Shown piece after piece: positions 43,249-53,225 of a stretch of DNA of 64,000 nt (the first letter of the stretch is position 1; every line of letters begins with the position of its first letter). The position numbers were made by a program, and so were the translations under genes. This stretch comes from Rhizobium tibeticum (lineage in GTDB: Bacteria > Pseudomonadota > Alphaproteobacteria > Rhizobiales > Rhizobiaceae): NCBI RefSeq assembly GCF_900110205.1, contig NZ_FOCV01000005.1, positions 220,106-284,105 on the forward strand. The letters run 5' to 3'. The notes under the pieces are model-generated. The model did no database searches and had not been told where the DNA came from. It saw only the letters and a list, made by a program, of their open reading frames with translations.

Positions 43249-44156
43249 GCGCGCCTCAACGCGGCCATATCTCGTGAAGGCACGCTCGCCGGTCGGTTTG
43301 TCAGATAGACGCCGGCAACGACCACGATAGTGCCGAGGATCAGGGGCAGCGTCAGCGGCTCGCCGAAAGCGATAAAGGCCTCGAGCGCCACCGTTGGCGG
43401 CATCAGATAAATGAGCGAAGCCGCCCGCGAGACCTGACCGCGACGAATGAGATAGAGCAGCAGTCCGACGCCGCCCATCGAGAGCCCGAATACCGACCAG
43501 ATAAGCGCCGCGATGGCCTGCGCCGACGCATCGAAATGCATGCGCTCGAAAGTAAGCATCAGCGGCAAGGTGACGATCAGCGCACCGACATATTGCAGCG
43601 TGGCGATCGGTAGAAGGTTGCCGGTCTGCAGATGCTTCTTTTGATAGAGCGTTCCGTAAGTGACGGAACACATGGCGATAAGGTTGATTGCCAACGGCAG
43701 CGCCGCATGCGCCAGATCAGCGGTGGCAGGATCGAAGAGCTTCGGCGATATCGCCATTGCGATGCCGAGGAAACCGAGCAACAAACCAAGCCTCTGGACG
43801 CCCTGCAGGCGCTCACCGACGAGCAGCGGCGCAGCCATTGCCGTCAGAAGCGGCTGCAGGGCGGCAATGATGCCTGATATCCCCGCCGGCACGCCATTCG
43901 CGATCGCCCACCATAGGCCGGCGAGATAGAAGCCATGCAGGAACACACCGGAATAGACCGCCTTGAAAGCAACCGCCCTGCCCGGCCACGCCGCGCGCAT
44001 TACCAGGCAAAGGCTGAAAAACGCCAGCGCCGACAACGCGTAACGCACCGCAAGGAAGGTAAAGGGCTCCGAGTGGAGGGCGGCGTATTTCGCCACGACC
44101 CAGCCGGTCGACCAGAGGAGAACGAAAATGGCGGGTGCAAAGCGATCGAGCGACAT
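43245..44156 (-). CDS. EamA-family (DMT) exporter
   Basis: 303 residues, ten membrane segments arranged as two EamA repeats (about 5-140 and 150-290). LLWSTGWVVAKYA and GLWWAIANGVPAGISGIIAALQPLLTA are typical of RhaT/EamA exporters. It likely exports amino acids or other metabolites; the substrate is unknown. The ATG at 44154-44156 has CGGGAT upstream and is preferred over a start 55 codons earlier that lacks hydrophobic support. Confidence 0.85.
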   Translation of the reverse strand: MSLDRFAPAIFVLLWSTGWVVAKYAALHSEPFTFLAVRYALSALAFFSLCLVMRAAWPGRAVAFKAVYSGVFLHGFYLAGLWWAIANGVPAGISGIIAALQPLLTAMAAPLLVGERLQGVQRLGLLLGFLGIAMAISPKLFDPATADLAHAALPLAINLIAMCSVTYGTLYQKKHLQTGNLLPIATLQYVGALIVTLPLMLTFERMHFDASAQAIAALIWSVFGLSMGGVGLLLYLIRRGQVSRAASLIYLMPPTVALEAFIAFGEPLTLPLILGTIVVVAGVYLTNRPASVPSRDMAALRRA

Positions 44157-44510
44157 AAATTGATCCCGGGGCAATGGATTGCGGTGGGGATAGCCGAACG
44201 TTGGGCTGCCCGTCAAAGGCGAACCGCTGATCCTTACCTGAAGTTTCGTTGATGCTGGGCGCAGCCTCCATCCGACCCCTGCGCCCGAAATTGAATCGGA
44301 TGCCGATTTGAAAATGATCAACTGCTCACATTTTGAGCGAACGCTGAGGATTGAGGACAGGAGCGCCGACGCCTGCTTTTGATAAATGCCCAGTTTTTCG
44401 ACTGTTTTTGCTGTCGGAAGGTTTTTACGAATCTCGCCTTCAAACTGTGCATGGTTCTTGCATTGCTATTTGCATTGTATTCAAATGAACAAAAAAGGGG
44501 AGCCACACCT

Positions 44511-45920
44511 TTGGCATTTGATGAAATGATCACCGGGGACGAAAGTCCGCGTCCGCCATATGAAAAATACTTTGAGTGGTACAATAGCCAAGATCGAACG
44601 CATCTGATTGCCAAATCGCAGGACGCGGAAAACATCTTCCGCAAGACTGGCATTACCTTTGCGGTCTACGGGCACGCAGACTCCTCCGAAAAGCTCATCC
44701 CCTTCGACATCATCCCCCGCATCATTTCCGGCCGCGAATGGCGCAAGCTCGCTCAGGGCATCGAGCAGCGGGTCATCGCCCTCAACGCCTTTCTCGATGA
44801 CATCTACCACAAACAGGAAATCATTCGCGCCGGGCGCATTCCGCGTGAGCTGATCGAGAGGAACGATACCTTCCTGCCCGAGATGATCGGCTTCCGGCCG
44901 CCCGGAGGGGTCTACACCCACATCGTCGGCACCGATATCGTGCGCACCGGCGAGGATGAGTTCTACGTGCTGGAGGACAACGCCCGCACGCCTTCCGGTG
45001 TCAGCTACATGCTGGAAAACCGGGAAACGATGATGCAGATGTTCCCGGAACTGTTCCACACCAACAAGGTCCGGCCGGTCGAGGACTATCCCTACCTGCT
45101 GCGCCAGAGCCTGGCATCGCTTGCGCCTCCGGGCTGCAAGGGCAAGCCGCGCGTCGCCGTTTTGACCCCCGGGATCTACAATTCGGCCTATTACGAGCAC
45201 TCGTTCCTGGCCGACACGATGGGCGTCGAGCTTGTCGAAGGCTCGGATTTGCGCGTCATCGACGGCAAGGTGAAGATGCGCACAACGCGCGGCTACGAGG
45301 CGATCGACGTGCTCTACCGCCGCGTCGACGACGACTTCCTCGATCCCCTCACCTTCCGACCGGATTCCGCGCTCGGCATCCCGGGGATCATGGATGTCTA
45401 CCGCTCCGGTAACATCACCATCGCCAATGCACCCGGCACCGGCATATCGGACGACAAGGCGATCTATTCCTATATGCCCGAGATCGTAGAGTTCTACACT
45501 GGGCGCAAGCCGATCCTGGAAAACGTGCCGACCTGGCGCTGTTCCGAGCCGCAAAGCCTTAGATACGTGCTCGAGCATCTGGAAGAACTCGTCGTCAAGG
45601 AAGTACACGGTTCAGGCGGTTATGGCATGCTCGTCGGCCCGACAGCTTCGAAGAAGGAACGCGCCGACTTTGGCGAGAAGTTGAAGGCGAAGCCCGCCAA
45701 CTACATTGCACAGCCGACGCTTTCGCTTTCGACCGTGCCAATCCTCGTCAACAAGGGAATTGCGCCGCGCCATGTGGACCTGCGCCCCTATGTTCTCGTC
45801 TCCGACAAGGTGCAGATCATCCCCGGCGGCCTGACCCGTGTAGCCCTGAAACAGGGCTCACTGGTGGTCAACTCCAGCCAGGGTGGCGGCACAAAAGATA
45901 CCTGGGTATTGGAGGACTGA
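44511..45920 (+). CDS. Circularly permuted ATP-grasp protein (amidoligase operon gene 1)
   Basis: 469 residues from a TTG start whose product begins MAFDEM, with GGGGAG eleven bases upstream. The circularly permuted ATP-grasp (CP_ATPgrasp_2) core includes EDNARTPSGVSYMLENRE near residue 157-174, GIYNSAYYEHSFLA near 224-237 and the C-terminal KEVHGSGGYGMLVGP near 364-378, plus the end GGGTKDTWVLED. Comparative genomics places these in amidoligase operons that join an amino group to a carboxylate using ATP, possibly to make peptide or glycine/aspartate-based metabolites. The stop overlaps the alpha-E gene by one base. Confidence 0.85.
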   Translation: MAFDEMITGDESPRPPYEKYFEWYNSQDRTHLIAKSQDAENIFRKTGITFAVYGHADSSEKLIPFDIIPRIISGREWRKLAQGIEQRVIALNAFLDDIYHKQEIIRAGRIPRELIERNDTFLPEMIGFRPPGGVYTHIVGTDIVRTGEDEFYVLEDNARTPSGVSYMLENRETMMQMFPELFHTNKVRPVEDYPYLLRQSLASLAPPGCKGKPRVAVLTPGIYNSAYYEHSFLADTMGVELVEGSDLRVIDGKVKMRTTRGYEAIDVLYRRVDDDFLDPLTFRPDSALGIPGIMDVYRSGNITIANAPGTGISDDKAIYSYMPEIVEFYTGRKPILENVPTWRCSEPQSLRYVLEHLEELVVKEVHGSGGYGMLVGPTASKKERADFGEKLKAKPANYIAQPTLSLSTVPILVNKGIAPRHVDLRPYVLVSDKVQIIPGGLTRVALKQGSLVVNSSQGGGTKDTWVLED

Positions 45921-46861
45921 TGCTCGGAAGAACCGCAAACGGACTCTACTGGATGTTCCGTTACTTCGAGCGCGCCGAGAACATCGCGCGCCTCATCGAT
46001 GCCGGTCTTCGCATGTCGCTGACGCGAAGCGGGACCGGAGACGACGATTGGGATGGCGTCCTGCAAAGTGCGGGCGTGCGCGAGACCTACGACGAAGGCC
46101 ACAGCAAGCTGACAAGCGCTGATGCCATCGACTACCTGCTGCGCGATCGCACCAATCCCTCGAGCGTCATGTCCTGCGTCGACTACGGGCGAAACAACGC
46201 CCGTATGGTGCGCACGGCGCTGACCCGCGAAACCTGGGAGGCGACCAACGAGTTCTGGATCGAACTCAAGGCCCTGCTCTCCAAGAGGCTGAAGCCGGCG
46301 GAACTGCCTGAAGCAATCGATGCCATCAAGCATCGCGCCGGACTAATCCGCGGCGCCTTCCATGGTTCCATGCTCAGAAACGAGCTCTATAACTTCGCGC
46401 GCATCGGCACCTTCATCGAGCGCGCCGACAATACGAGCCGTATTCTCGACGTGAAGTACTATGTGCTGCTGCCCTCGGTCTCTGCCGTCGGCACGTCGAT
46501 CGACAATATCCAGTGGGAATCGATCCTGCGGTCGGTCTCCGCCCACCGCTCCTATAGCTGGGCCTATGACGGGGAGTATCGCGCCATGAACATCGCCGAC
46601 TTCCTGATCCTCAATGGCCAGATGCCGCGCTCGCTCGCCTATTGCTACGAGAAGATCGTCAGCGAACTCGGCTATCTCGCCAAGGACTACGGCGAGCGGC
46701 TGCCCGCGCACGACACGGCAGACGCCATCCGCAAGACGCTCCAGACACGCGCCATCAAGGAGATCATGGATCAGGGCCTCCATGAGTTTCTCGAGGATTT
46801 CGTCACGCGCAACAACCAGCTCGGCATGGAAATTTCCGACGGCTACCGGTTCTACGTATAG
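45920..46861 (+). CDS. Alpha-E domain protein (operon gene 2)
   Basis: 313 residues, all-helical alpha-E domain (DUF403). RTANGLYWMFRYFERAENIARLID at the start and FIERADNTSRILDVKYYVLLP near 174-194 are diagnostic. The repeated glutamate-arginine motifs (FERAEN, IERADN) may bind metal or the operon product. It always travels with the circularly permuted ATP-grasp protein and a transglutaminase-like protein, and no biochemical role is established. ATG overlaps the previous stop (TGATG). Confidence 0.85.
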   Translation: MLGRTANGLYWMFRYFERAENIARLIDAGLRMSLTRSGTGDDDWDGVLQSAGVRETYDEGHSKLTSADAIDYLLRDRTNPSSVMSCVDYGRNNARMVRTALTRETWEATNEFWIELKALLSKRLKPAELPEAIDAIKHRAGLIRGAFHGSMLRNELYNFARIGTFIERADNTSRILDVKYYVLLPSVSAVGTSIDNIQWESILRSVSAHRSYSWAYDGEYRAMNIADFLILNGQMPRSLAYCYEKIVSELGYLAKDYGERLPAHDTADAIRKTLQTRAIKEIMDQGLHEFLEDFVTRNNQLGMEISDGYRFYV

Positions 46862-46872
46862 GCGGGCATCAC

Positions 46873-47691
46873 ATGAAACTTAAGATCAGCCACGTCACCG
46901 AATATCACTACGAAGAACCGTCAACCTTCTCGCTGCAGCGGCTGCGACTGACCCCGCCGACCGTGGTTGGGCAAACGGTCCTCAACTGGTCGCTACATGT
47001 CGAAGGCGCCAAGCCTGAAGTCGAGTATGACGATCAGTTCGGCAACCACGTCAACCTGGTCTCTCTCGACGGTGAGCAGCGGACGACACGCATCGTCGCC
47101 GAAGGCGAAATCGAAACAGCAGATCAAAACGGCGTCCTGGGCCCTCACCGCGGGTTCTGCCCGCTCTGGCTGTTCCTGCGCGAGACGCCGAGGACGAAGC
47201 CCGGCAAGCTTGTCAAGGAGCTGATCAAAGGCGTGAGCGGCGAAAACGAGCTCGCTCGCATGCATGCGCTGATGTCCGGGATTCATGAAATGGTGGCCTA
47301 CCGGCCTGGGACGAGCGACACGGAAACGACAGCGGAACAAGCGCTGGAGAAGAAAAGCGGCGTCTGTCAGGACCACGCCCATATCTTTGTCGCCGCGGCG
47401 CGGAGCCTCGGCGTGCCGGCCCGCTACGTCTCCGGTTACCTGATGATGGAAGAGAAGGTCGAGCAGGCGGCGACTCACGCCTGGGGCGAAGCGCATGTCC
47501 CCGGCCTCGGCTGGGTCGGCTTCGACCCCGCCAACAATATCTGCCCCGACGCGCGATATGTGCGTGTCGCCTCCGGCCTCTGCTACCGCGATGCAGCGCC
47601 GGTTTCGGGGATGCGCATCGGCACGCCGGGAGAAAAGCTCTCTGTCGTTGTCAAGGTGGAAGATCAGGGACAGATGCAGAGCCAGAGCTGA
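46873..47691 (+). CDS. Transglutaminase-like cysteine protease (operon gene 3)
   Basis: 272 residues. An N-terminal beta-rich domain (residues 1-100, KISHVTEYHYEEP) precedes a transglutaminase/protease core with catalytic C165 (SGVCQDHAHI), H202 (THAWGEA) and D218 (GFDPANN). The intact triad implies a peptidase or transglutaminase activity on an amide bond. As third member of the ATP-grasp/alpha-E/transglutaminase set, it might cleave or transfer the product made by the ATP-grasp enzyme. It begins 11 bp after the alpha-E stop. Confidence 0.87.
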   Translation: MKLKISHVTEYHYEEPSTFSLQRLRLTPPTVVGQTVLNWSLHVEGAKPEVEYDDQFGNHVNLVSLDGEQRTTRIVAEGEIETADQNGVLGPHRGFCPLWLFLRETPRTKPGKLVKELIKGVSGENELARMHALMSGIHEMVAYRPGTSDTETTAEQALEKKSGVCQDHAHIFVAAARSLGVPARYVSGYLMMEEKVEQAATHAWGEAHVPGLGWVGFDPANNICPDARYVRVASGLCYRDAAPVSGMRIGTPGEKLSVVVKVEDQGQMQSQS

Positions 47692-47729
47692 GCGGCTCGC
47701 CTCGGGCGAACTCAGTATTGCAAGATTAG

Positions 47730-47753
47730 CCGAGCCGCCGCATGGCGGCTCGG
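47730..47753. terminator. Convergent terminator hairpin
   Basis: A perfect 10-bp GC stem (CCGAGCCGCC / GGCGGCTCGG, loop GCAT) lies midway between the transglutaminase stop and the aldehyde dehydrogenase stop. It lacks a long U-run on either strand. Confidence 0.6.
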
Positions 47754-47770
47754 ATCGTTCTGGGCGATCG

Positions 47771-49204
47771 TTAGGCCAGCGTGTAAGCGGTCTTGACGGT
47801 CGTGTAGAACTCGGCGGCGTACTTACCCTGCTCGCGCGGGCCATAGGACGAACCCTTGCGGCCGCCGAACGGAACGTGGAAATCGACGCCTGCGGTCGGC
47901 AGGTTGACCATCACCATCCCAGCTTCGGAGTTGCGCTTGAAATGCGTCGCATGCTTCAGGCTGGTCGTGGCAATCCCGGCCGACAGGCCGAACGGCGTGT
48001 CGTTGGCGGTCGCCAGCGCCTCTTCATAATCCTTAACGCGGATGACGGAGACAACGGGTCCGAAGATTTCCTCGCGCGAGATGCGCATCTGGTTCGTGGC
48101 TTCCGTAAAGAGTGTCGGCTGCAGATAGAAGCCGGGCGTCTCGCGGGTGATGAGTTCGCCGCCGAATGCGAGCTTGGCGCCTTCTTGTTTGCCGATCTCG
48201 ATGTAGTCGGTATCGGTCTTGAGCTGCCTTTCATCGACAACCGGGCCGATGTGGGTGCCTGATTTCAACGCGTTGTCGACGACCAGCGTCTGCAGCTTCT
48301 CCGTTAGCGCGGCGACGAACTTGTCGTGGATGCCTTCGGTGACGATCAGGCGCGACGACGCTGTGCAGCGCTGGCCGGTGGAGAAGAAGCCAGAATTGGC
48401 GGCTGCCTCGACGGCGACGTTGAGGTCGGCATCATCGAGAACGACCATCGGGTTCTTGCCGCCCATTTCGAGCTGGAACTTGCGGTTATGCTCAATCGAG
48501 GCGGCCGCGACGCGGCGTCCCGTGCCGGTCGAACCGGTAAAGGTGATGCCTGCGACATCTGGACTGTCGAGCATCGCCTGGCCGACCACCGAACCCTTGC
48601 CCATGACCAAGTTCAGCACGCCCTTCGGCAGGCCCGCACGATGCAGGATGTCGACGATCGCCCAGGAGCAGCCCGGCACGAGTTCGGCCGGCTTGAAGAC
48701 GATGGTGTTGCCGTAGCAGAGCGCCGGCGCAATCTTCCAGGCGGGAATCGCAATTGGGAAGTTCCAGGGCGTGATGATGCCAATGACGCCGAGCGGATCA
48801 CGGGTGATCTCGACGCCGATATTCGGACGGACCGACGGAATGATCTCGCCTGCAAGCCGCAGCGCTTCACCGGCGAAGAACTCGAAAATCTGCGAAGCGC
48901 GGATCGTCTCGCCGATCGCTTCGGGCAGCGTCTTGCCCTCTTCGCGGGCAAGCAGGGCGCCGAGCTCGTCCTTGCGCGCCATGATCTCGTCGCCGGCCTT
49001 TTTGAGGATGACGTGACGTTCCCAGATGCCGGAGCGCGACCATGCCGGGAAGGCGGCCTTGGCGGCGGCAATGGCATTCTTGGTGTCTTCGACCGTACCG
49101 TCGGCATAGAGGCCGACAACCTCGTTGGTATCCGACGGATTGATGTTCTTGGTCGCGTCCGAGCCGACCCATTCGCCGGCAATTAGGTTTTGATAAATGG
49201 TCAT
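47771..49204 (-). CDS. Aldehyde dehydrogenase, alpha-ketoglutarate semialdehyde type
   Basis: 477 residues. The ALDH motifs are intact: WNFP with N148, K171 in FKPAE, E246 in LEMGGKNP, and the catalytic cysteine C280 in STGQRCTASS. Closest resemblance is to 2,5-dioxovalerate (ketoglutarate semialdehyde) dehydrogenases that finish non-phosphorylating pentose and sugar-acid degradation. Its place beside gguC and the ChvE sugar importer supports that, though specificity cannot be read directly. It produces 2-oxoglutarate with NAD(P)+ in the cytoplasm. Confidence 0.82.
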   Translation of the reverse strand: MTIYQNLIAGEWVGSDATKNINPSDTNEVVGLYADGTVEDTKNAIAAAKAAFPAWSRSGIWERHVILKKAGDEIMARKDELGALLAREEGKTLPEAIGETIRASQIFEFFAGEALRLAGEIIPSVRPNIGVEITRDPLGVIGIITPWNFPIAIPAWKIAPALCYGNTIVFKPAELVPGCSWAIVDILHRAGLPKGVLNLVMGKGSVVGQAMLDSPDVAGITFTGSTGTGRRVAAASIEHNRKFQLEMGGKNPMVVLDDADLNVAVEAAANSGFFSTGQRCTASSRLIVTEGIHDKFVAALTEKLQTLVVDNALKSGTHIGPVVDERQLKTDTDYIEIGKQEGAKLAFGGELITRETPGFYLQPTLFTEATNQMRISREEIFGPVVSVIRVKDYEEALATANDTPFGLSAGIATTSLKHATHFKRNSEAGMVMVNLPTAGVDFHVPFGGRKGSSYGPREQGKYAAEFYTTVKTAYTLA

Positions 49205-49275
49205 GGGCTGATGAGGCCTCCTTCACCGTTCTATGAAAAACGGTCCGGACGCAAAGCGGCCGGGCCTTTTCGAAA

Positions 49276-50280
49276 TCAGAGCTGCTTGACGGCAAACTCT
49301 TCTTCGGCAGCAATCTTCAGCGGGTTGCGCAGCGGCAGGCCGAATTCGGCGACTTCGATTTCGAAGACGTCGCCCTCTTCCGCCTTGATGCCTTCCGCAA
49401 AGGAGAGCGTCGCAGTGCCGAACATATGGACGTGAACGTCGCCCGGCACGCGGAACAGGCCGTATTTGAAGTGGTGATATTCGAGGTTGGCGAAGGTGTG
49501 CGACATGTTCGCCTCGCCCGAAAGGAAGGGCTTCTCGAAGATCACCTGGTCGCCGCGCTTGATCCGCGAGGTGCCGCGGATGTCGTCCGGTGCCGCCCCG
49601 ATGCGGATTTCCGGGCCGAAGCTTGCCGGACGCAGCTTGGAATGCGCGAGGTAGAGGTAGTTGATGCGCTCGGTGACGTGATCGGAGAATTCGTTGGACA
49701 GTGCGAAACCGGTGCGGAACGGCGTGCCGTCTTCCGCAATCACATAGATGCCGGCCATTTCAGGCTCTTCGCCGCCGTCGAGCGCGAAGGAAGGCGAGAC
49801 AAGCGCCGTGCCGGGAGCGGCCGAGCCGTAGCCGTTGCCCTTGTAGAACCACTCGGGCTGAACGCCCTTCTCGCCGGCTTTCGGCTTGCCGTTCTCAAGG
49901 CCCATCTTGAACATCTTCATCGAGTCGGTGAGCGTCGCTTCAGCCGCCTCGGAGGTCTTCTTGTGCATCGAGTCGCGCGTCGCGGCCGAACCCAGATGCG
50001 TAAGACCGGTGCCCGTCAGATGCAGGTGCGCAGCATCAGGATGCGTCATCGGCGGCAGAAACTTGCCTTCGGCATACGCCTTTTCGAGATCAACCGCATC
50101 GCCGAGGCCATGCGCCTCGATCACGGAAACCAGCGATTTGCCGCCGTTTGCTGCTTCGATGGCCAGCGCGTAGACGCTGCCGGCGTTCTTGACGGCTTTC
50201 GCGGTACCGCCCGGCTCGCGCACGGCGACGATGATCTCTCCGTTCGAACCCTTGATCTGCGAAATGAGCACGGTCTTCAT
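49276..50280 (-). CDS. gguC: AraD1/GguC family FAH-fold protein
   Basis: 334 residues, fumarylacetoacetate-hydrolase-like fold: EWFYKGNGYGSAAPG near residue 165-179 and SNEFSDHVTERINYLYLAHSK near 217-237 with metal-site glutamates/aspartates. It belongs to the GguC/AraD1 family that sits beside chvE-gguA-gguB and has been proposed to process 2-keto-3-deoxy sugar acids of arabinose or galactose catabolism. The ATG with the best start context is 50278-50280; upstream codons look non-coding. It is followed by the ketoglutarate semialdehyde dehydrogenase, the logical next step. Confidence 0.82.
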   Translation of the reverse strand: MKTVLISQIKGSNGEIIVAVREPGGTAKAVKNAGSVYALAIEAANGGKSLVSVIEAHGLGDAVDLEKAYAEGKFLPPMTHPDAAHLHLTGTGLTHLGSAATRDSMHKKTSEAAEATLTDSMKMFKMGLENGKPKAGEKGVQPEWFYKGNGYGSAAPGTALVSPSFALDGGEEPEMAGIYVIAEDGTPFRTGFALSNEFSDHVTERINYLYLAHSKLRPASFGPEIRIGAAPDDIRGTSRIKRGDQVIFEKPFLSGEANMSHTFANLEYHHFKYGLFRVPGDVHVHMFGTATLSFAEGIKAEEGDVFEIEVAEFGLPLRNPLKIAAEEEFAVKQL

Positions 50281-50382
50281 CCTTTTTTCGATAGCGCGGA
50301 AAATGCTCCGCCAATCCGGCTCTGGAATGAACCGGATTGGTAAGTTCACATGACTGCGAATGCGTGGGCGGCGCCGGAGCGC

Positions 50383-51591
50383 TTAGCCCTTGTTCTTGTT
50401 GTAGACGTCGAAGAAGACGGCAGCCAGAAGCACCAGTCCCTTGACCATCTGCTGGAAGTCGATGCCGAGGCCGACGATCGACATGCCGTTGTTCATGACA
50501 CCCATGATGAAAGCGCCGATGACAGCACCGGTGATCTTGCCAACGCCGCCGGACGCCGAGGCACCGCCGATGAAGCACGCTGCGATAACGTCGAGTTCGA
50601 AGCCGACGCCTGCCTTCGGGGTCGCCGAGTTCAGGCGAGCCGCTACGATCATGCCGGCGAGACCAGCAAGAACACCCATGTTGACGAAGGTGTAGAAGCT
50701 CAGCCGCTCGGTGTTGATACCGGAAAGCTTGGTGGCCTTTTCGTTGCCGCCCATTGCGTAGACACGGCGGCCAATCGTGGTGCGGCGCGTCACGAAGGTG
50801 TAGGCGGCGATCAGCACGAGCATGACAACGAGAACGTTCGGCAGGCCCTTGTAGGTCGAGAGCTGGAAGCCGAGGAACAGGATCGCCAGCGCGATGATGA
50901 GGTTCTGTGCAACGAAGAAACCATACGGCTCGACATCGATGCCGTGGCTCTCGTTCACCTTGCGGCGGCGCCAGGCAAGGAAGAACAGCACGACCGGGAT
51001 GATGACGGTCAGGATCAGCGAGGTCGAATGCAGCGGGATGCCCGCGATATCGATCATATTGCCTGGCAGGAAGCCCGTGCTGATGACCTGGAAGTCTTTC
51101 GGGAACGGGCCAATGTTCTTGCCGCCGAGCACGAAAAGCGTCAGTCCGCGGAACACGAGCATGCCGGCGAGCGTCACGATGAAGGCCGGGATACGGTGAT
51201 ACGCGATCCAGTAACCCTGAGCGGCACCGATAACACCCCCGATGATCAGGCAGAGAATGCCGGCCAGCACATAGTTCATTTGCAAATTGACGGTCAGGAT
51301 GGCCGCTATCGCGCCGACGAAGGCGACGATCGAGCCGACAGAAAGGTCAATATGTCCGGCCACGATGACGAGCAGCATGCCGAGCGCCATGATGACGATG
51401 AACGAGTTCTGCAGAACGAGGTTCGTCAGGTTGACGGGCTTGAAGAGGATGCCGCCCGTATAGAATTGGAAGAATACCATGATCGCGACGAGCGCGATGA
51501 GCATGCCGTATTCACGAATGTTGCTTCGGATATAGTCCGCAACGGAAACGACGTTGCTTTCCTCGGTGGCTGAAGGGTTGACCGGAGTCAT
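50383..51591 (-). CDS. gguB: Multiple sugar ABC transporter permease GguB
   Basis: 402 residues, BPD_transp_2 permease with about ten to eleven membrane segments. [13 protein letters not shown] near residue 75-87 is the RbsC/XylH-family signature and the C-terminal [26 protein letters not shown] is typical. It forms the channel for GguA with ChvE as binding protein, importing galactose, arabinose, xylose and similar sugars. Its ATG overlaps the gguA stop by ATGA. In Agrobacterium, ggu loss alone does not abolish growth on these sugars, so redundancy is usual. Confidence 0.92.
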   Translation of the reverse strand: MTPVNPSATEESNVVSVADYIRSNIREYGMLIALVAIMVFFQFYTGGILFKPVNLTNLVLQNSFIVIMALGMLLVIVAGHIDLSVGSIVAFVGAIAAILTVNLQMNYVLAGILCLIIGGVIGAAQGYWIAYHRIPAFIVTLAGMLVFRGLTLFVLGGKNIGPFPKDFQVISTGFLPGNMIDIAGIPLHSTSLILTVIIPVVLFFLAWRRRKVNESHGIDVEPYGFFVAQNLIIALAILFLGFQLSTYKGLPNVLVVMLVLIAAYTFVTRRTTIGRRVYAMGGNEKATKLSGINTERLSFYTFVNMGVLAGLAGMIVAARLNSATPKAGVGFELDVIAACFIGGASASGGVGKITGAVIGAFIMGVMNNGMSIVGLGIDFQQMVKGLVLLAAVFFDVYNKNKG

Positions 51592-53126
51592 TGTTTCTTC
51601 TCCCCTGAGCGCATAATAGCGCGCATGATGGTTTCTTGGCTCGCCTCTCCCTTTGGCAGTTCCGCAACGATACGTCCTTCATTCATGACGTAGATGCGGT
51701 CGCACGTGCCAAGCAGTTCCGGCATTTCCGATGAGATCATCAGAACGCCTTTGCCGTCGGCGGCGAGCTGGTTGATGATAGAATAGATTTCGTATTTTGC
51801 ACCGACATCGATACCGCGTGTGGGCTCGTCGAGGATCAAAACGTCGGGATCGGAGAACAGCCACTTCGACAGCACGACCTTCTGCTGGTTGCCGCCCGAG
51901 AGATTGACCGCTTCCTGGAAGATGCTGGAGCTGCGGATGCGCAGCTTCGAGCGGTAGTCCGATGCGACTTTCGATTCCTTGATACTGTCGATAACCGTGG
52001 CGCTCGACACGCCGGCCAGATTGGCGAGCGTCGTGTTGTGAACGATGTTCTCGCCGAGCACGAGGCCGAGATGCTTGCGGTCTTCGGTCACGTAGGCGAG
52101 ACCGGCATCGATCGCCTTGCGAACGGTGCTGACATCGACTTCCTTGCCGTGCATGAAGACGTCGCCATGGATCTTGTGTCCGTAGGACTTGCCGAACAGG
52201 CTCATGGCGAATTCGGTGCGGCCGGCGCCCATCAGACCGGCGATGCCAACCACTTCGCCCTTGCGGACGGTGACGTTGATATCGTGCAGGACCTGGCGGT
52301 CACGATGATGCTGGTGATAAGCGTTCCAGTTCTTCACCTCGAGGATCGTCTCGCCGATCGGCACAGAGCGCGGCGGGTAACGATCGGCGAGCTCGCGGCC
52401 CACCATGTTCTTGATGATAATGTCTTCGCTGATCTCTTCGGTCTGACAGTCGAGCGTCTTGACCGTCATGCCGTCGCGCAGAACCGTGATCTGGTCGGCG
52501 ACCTTGCGCACTTCGTTCAGCTTGTGCGTGATGATGATCGAGGTCAGGCCCTGGTTGCGGAACTCGATCAGAAGTTCGAGCAGCGCGTCGGAATCCCTTT
52601 CATTGAGAGACGCCGTCGGCTCGTCGAGGATCAGCAGCTTGACGCTCTTCGACAGTGCCTTGGCGATTTCGACCAGCTGCTGCTTGCCGACGCCGATGTC
52701 GGTGACGAGCGTTTCCGGCGACTCCTTGAGGCCAACCTTGCTCAGCAGCTCTTTCGTGCGCTTGAAGGCTTCCTGCCACTTGATGATGCCGTTCTGGGCG
52801 ACTTCGTTGCCGAGGAAGATGTTTTCGGCGATCGACAGGAGCGGCACCAGCGCCAGTTCCTGGTGAATGATGACGATGCCGATTTCTTCGGAATCCTTGA
52901 GTGCCTTGAAATGACGGACGTCGCCTTCGTAGACAATGTCGCCGTCGTAGGTTCCGGCCGGGTAGACGCCGGAGAGAACTTTCATCAGGGTCGACTTTCC
53001 GGCCCCGTTTTCACCCACCAATGCGTGGATCTCACCCTGTCGAACCTTGAGGTTCACATTCTCAAGCGCCTTCACGCCTGGGAACGTCTTGGTGATGTTC
53101 CGCATTTCGAGGATTGTATTGTCCAT
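51588..53126 (-). CDS. gguA: Multiple sugar ABC transporter ATPase GguA (two ABC domains)
   Basis: About 512 residues. The first ABC domain has Walker [10 protein letters not shown] at 38-46 and Walker [11 protein letters not shown], with a degenerate signature VGKQQ. The second has a degenerate Walker A (GLMGAGRTE) and intact LSGGNQQK and [12 protein letters not shown], as in RbsA/MglA/XylG proteins. It powers GguB for sugars delivered by ChvE. ATG at 53124-53126 has GGAT seven bases upstream; an ATG two codons earlier is also possible. The ATG follows chvE by 99 bp. Confidence 0.93.
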   Translation of the reverse strand: MDNTILEMRNITKTFPGVKALENVNLKVRQGEIHALVGENGAGKSTLMKVLSGVYPAGTYDGDIVYEGDVRHFKALKDSEEIGIVIIHQELALVPLLSIAENIFLGNEVAQNGIIKWQEAFKRTKELLSKVGLKESPETLVTDIGVGKQQLVEIAKALSKSVKLLILDEPTASLNERDSDALLELLIEFRNQGLTSIIITHKLNEVRKVADQITVLRDGMTVKTLDCQTEEISEDIIIKNMVGRELADRYPPRSVPIGETILEVKNWNAYHQHHRDRQVLHDINVTVRKGEVVGIAGLMGAGRTEFAMSLFGKSYGHKIHGDVFMHGKEVDVSTVRKAIDAGLAYVTEDRKHLGLVLGENIVHNTTLANLAGVSSATVIDSIKESKVASDYRSKLRIRSSSIFQEAVNLSGGNQQKVVLSKWLFSDPDVLILDEPTRGIDVGAKYEIYSIINQLAADGKGVLMISSEMPELLGTCDRIYVMNEGRIVAELPKGEASQETIMRAIMRSGEKKQ

Positions 53127-53181
53127 GGTCATAATCCAGCGCCAGCAGCCAAAAGGGGCTCGGCGATCATAAAATTGAAGA

Positions 53182-53208
53182 CCGGAACCTGCAAGCAGCG
53201 GGCTCCGG
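53182..53208 (-). other. Intercistronic hairpin between chvE and gguA
   Basis: An 8-bp imperfect stem (CCGGAGCC / GGTTCCGG in mRNA sense, one G-U, 11-nt loop) follows the chvE stop by 18 bp. Such a structure would protect the upstream binding-protein mRNA and reduce read-through into the permease genes. Confidence 0.5.
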
Positions 53209-53225
53209 CCAACTTGGTACAATTA

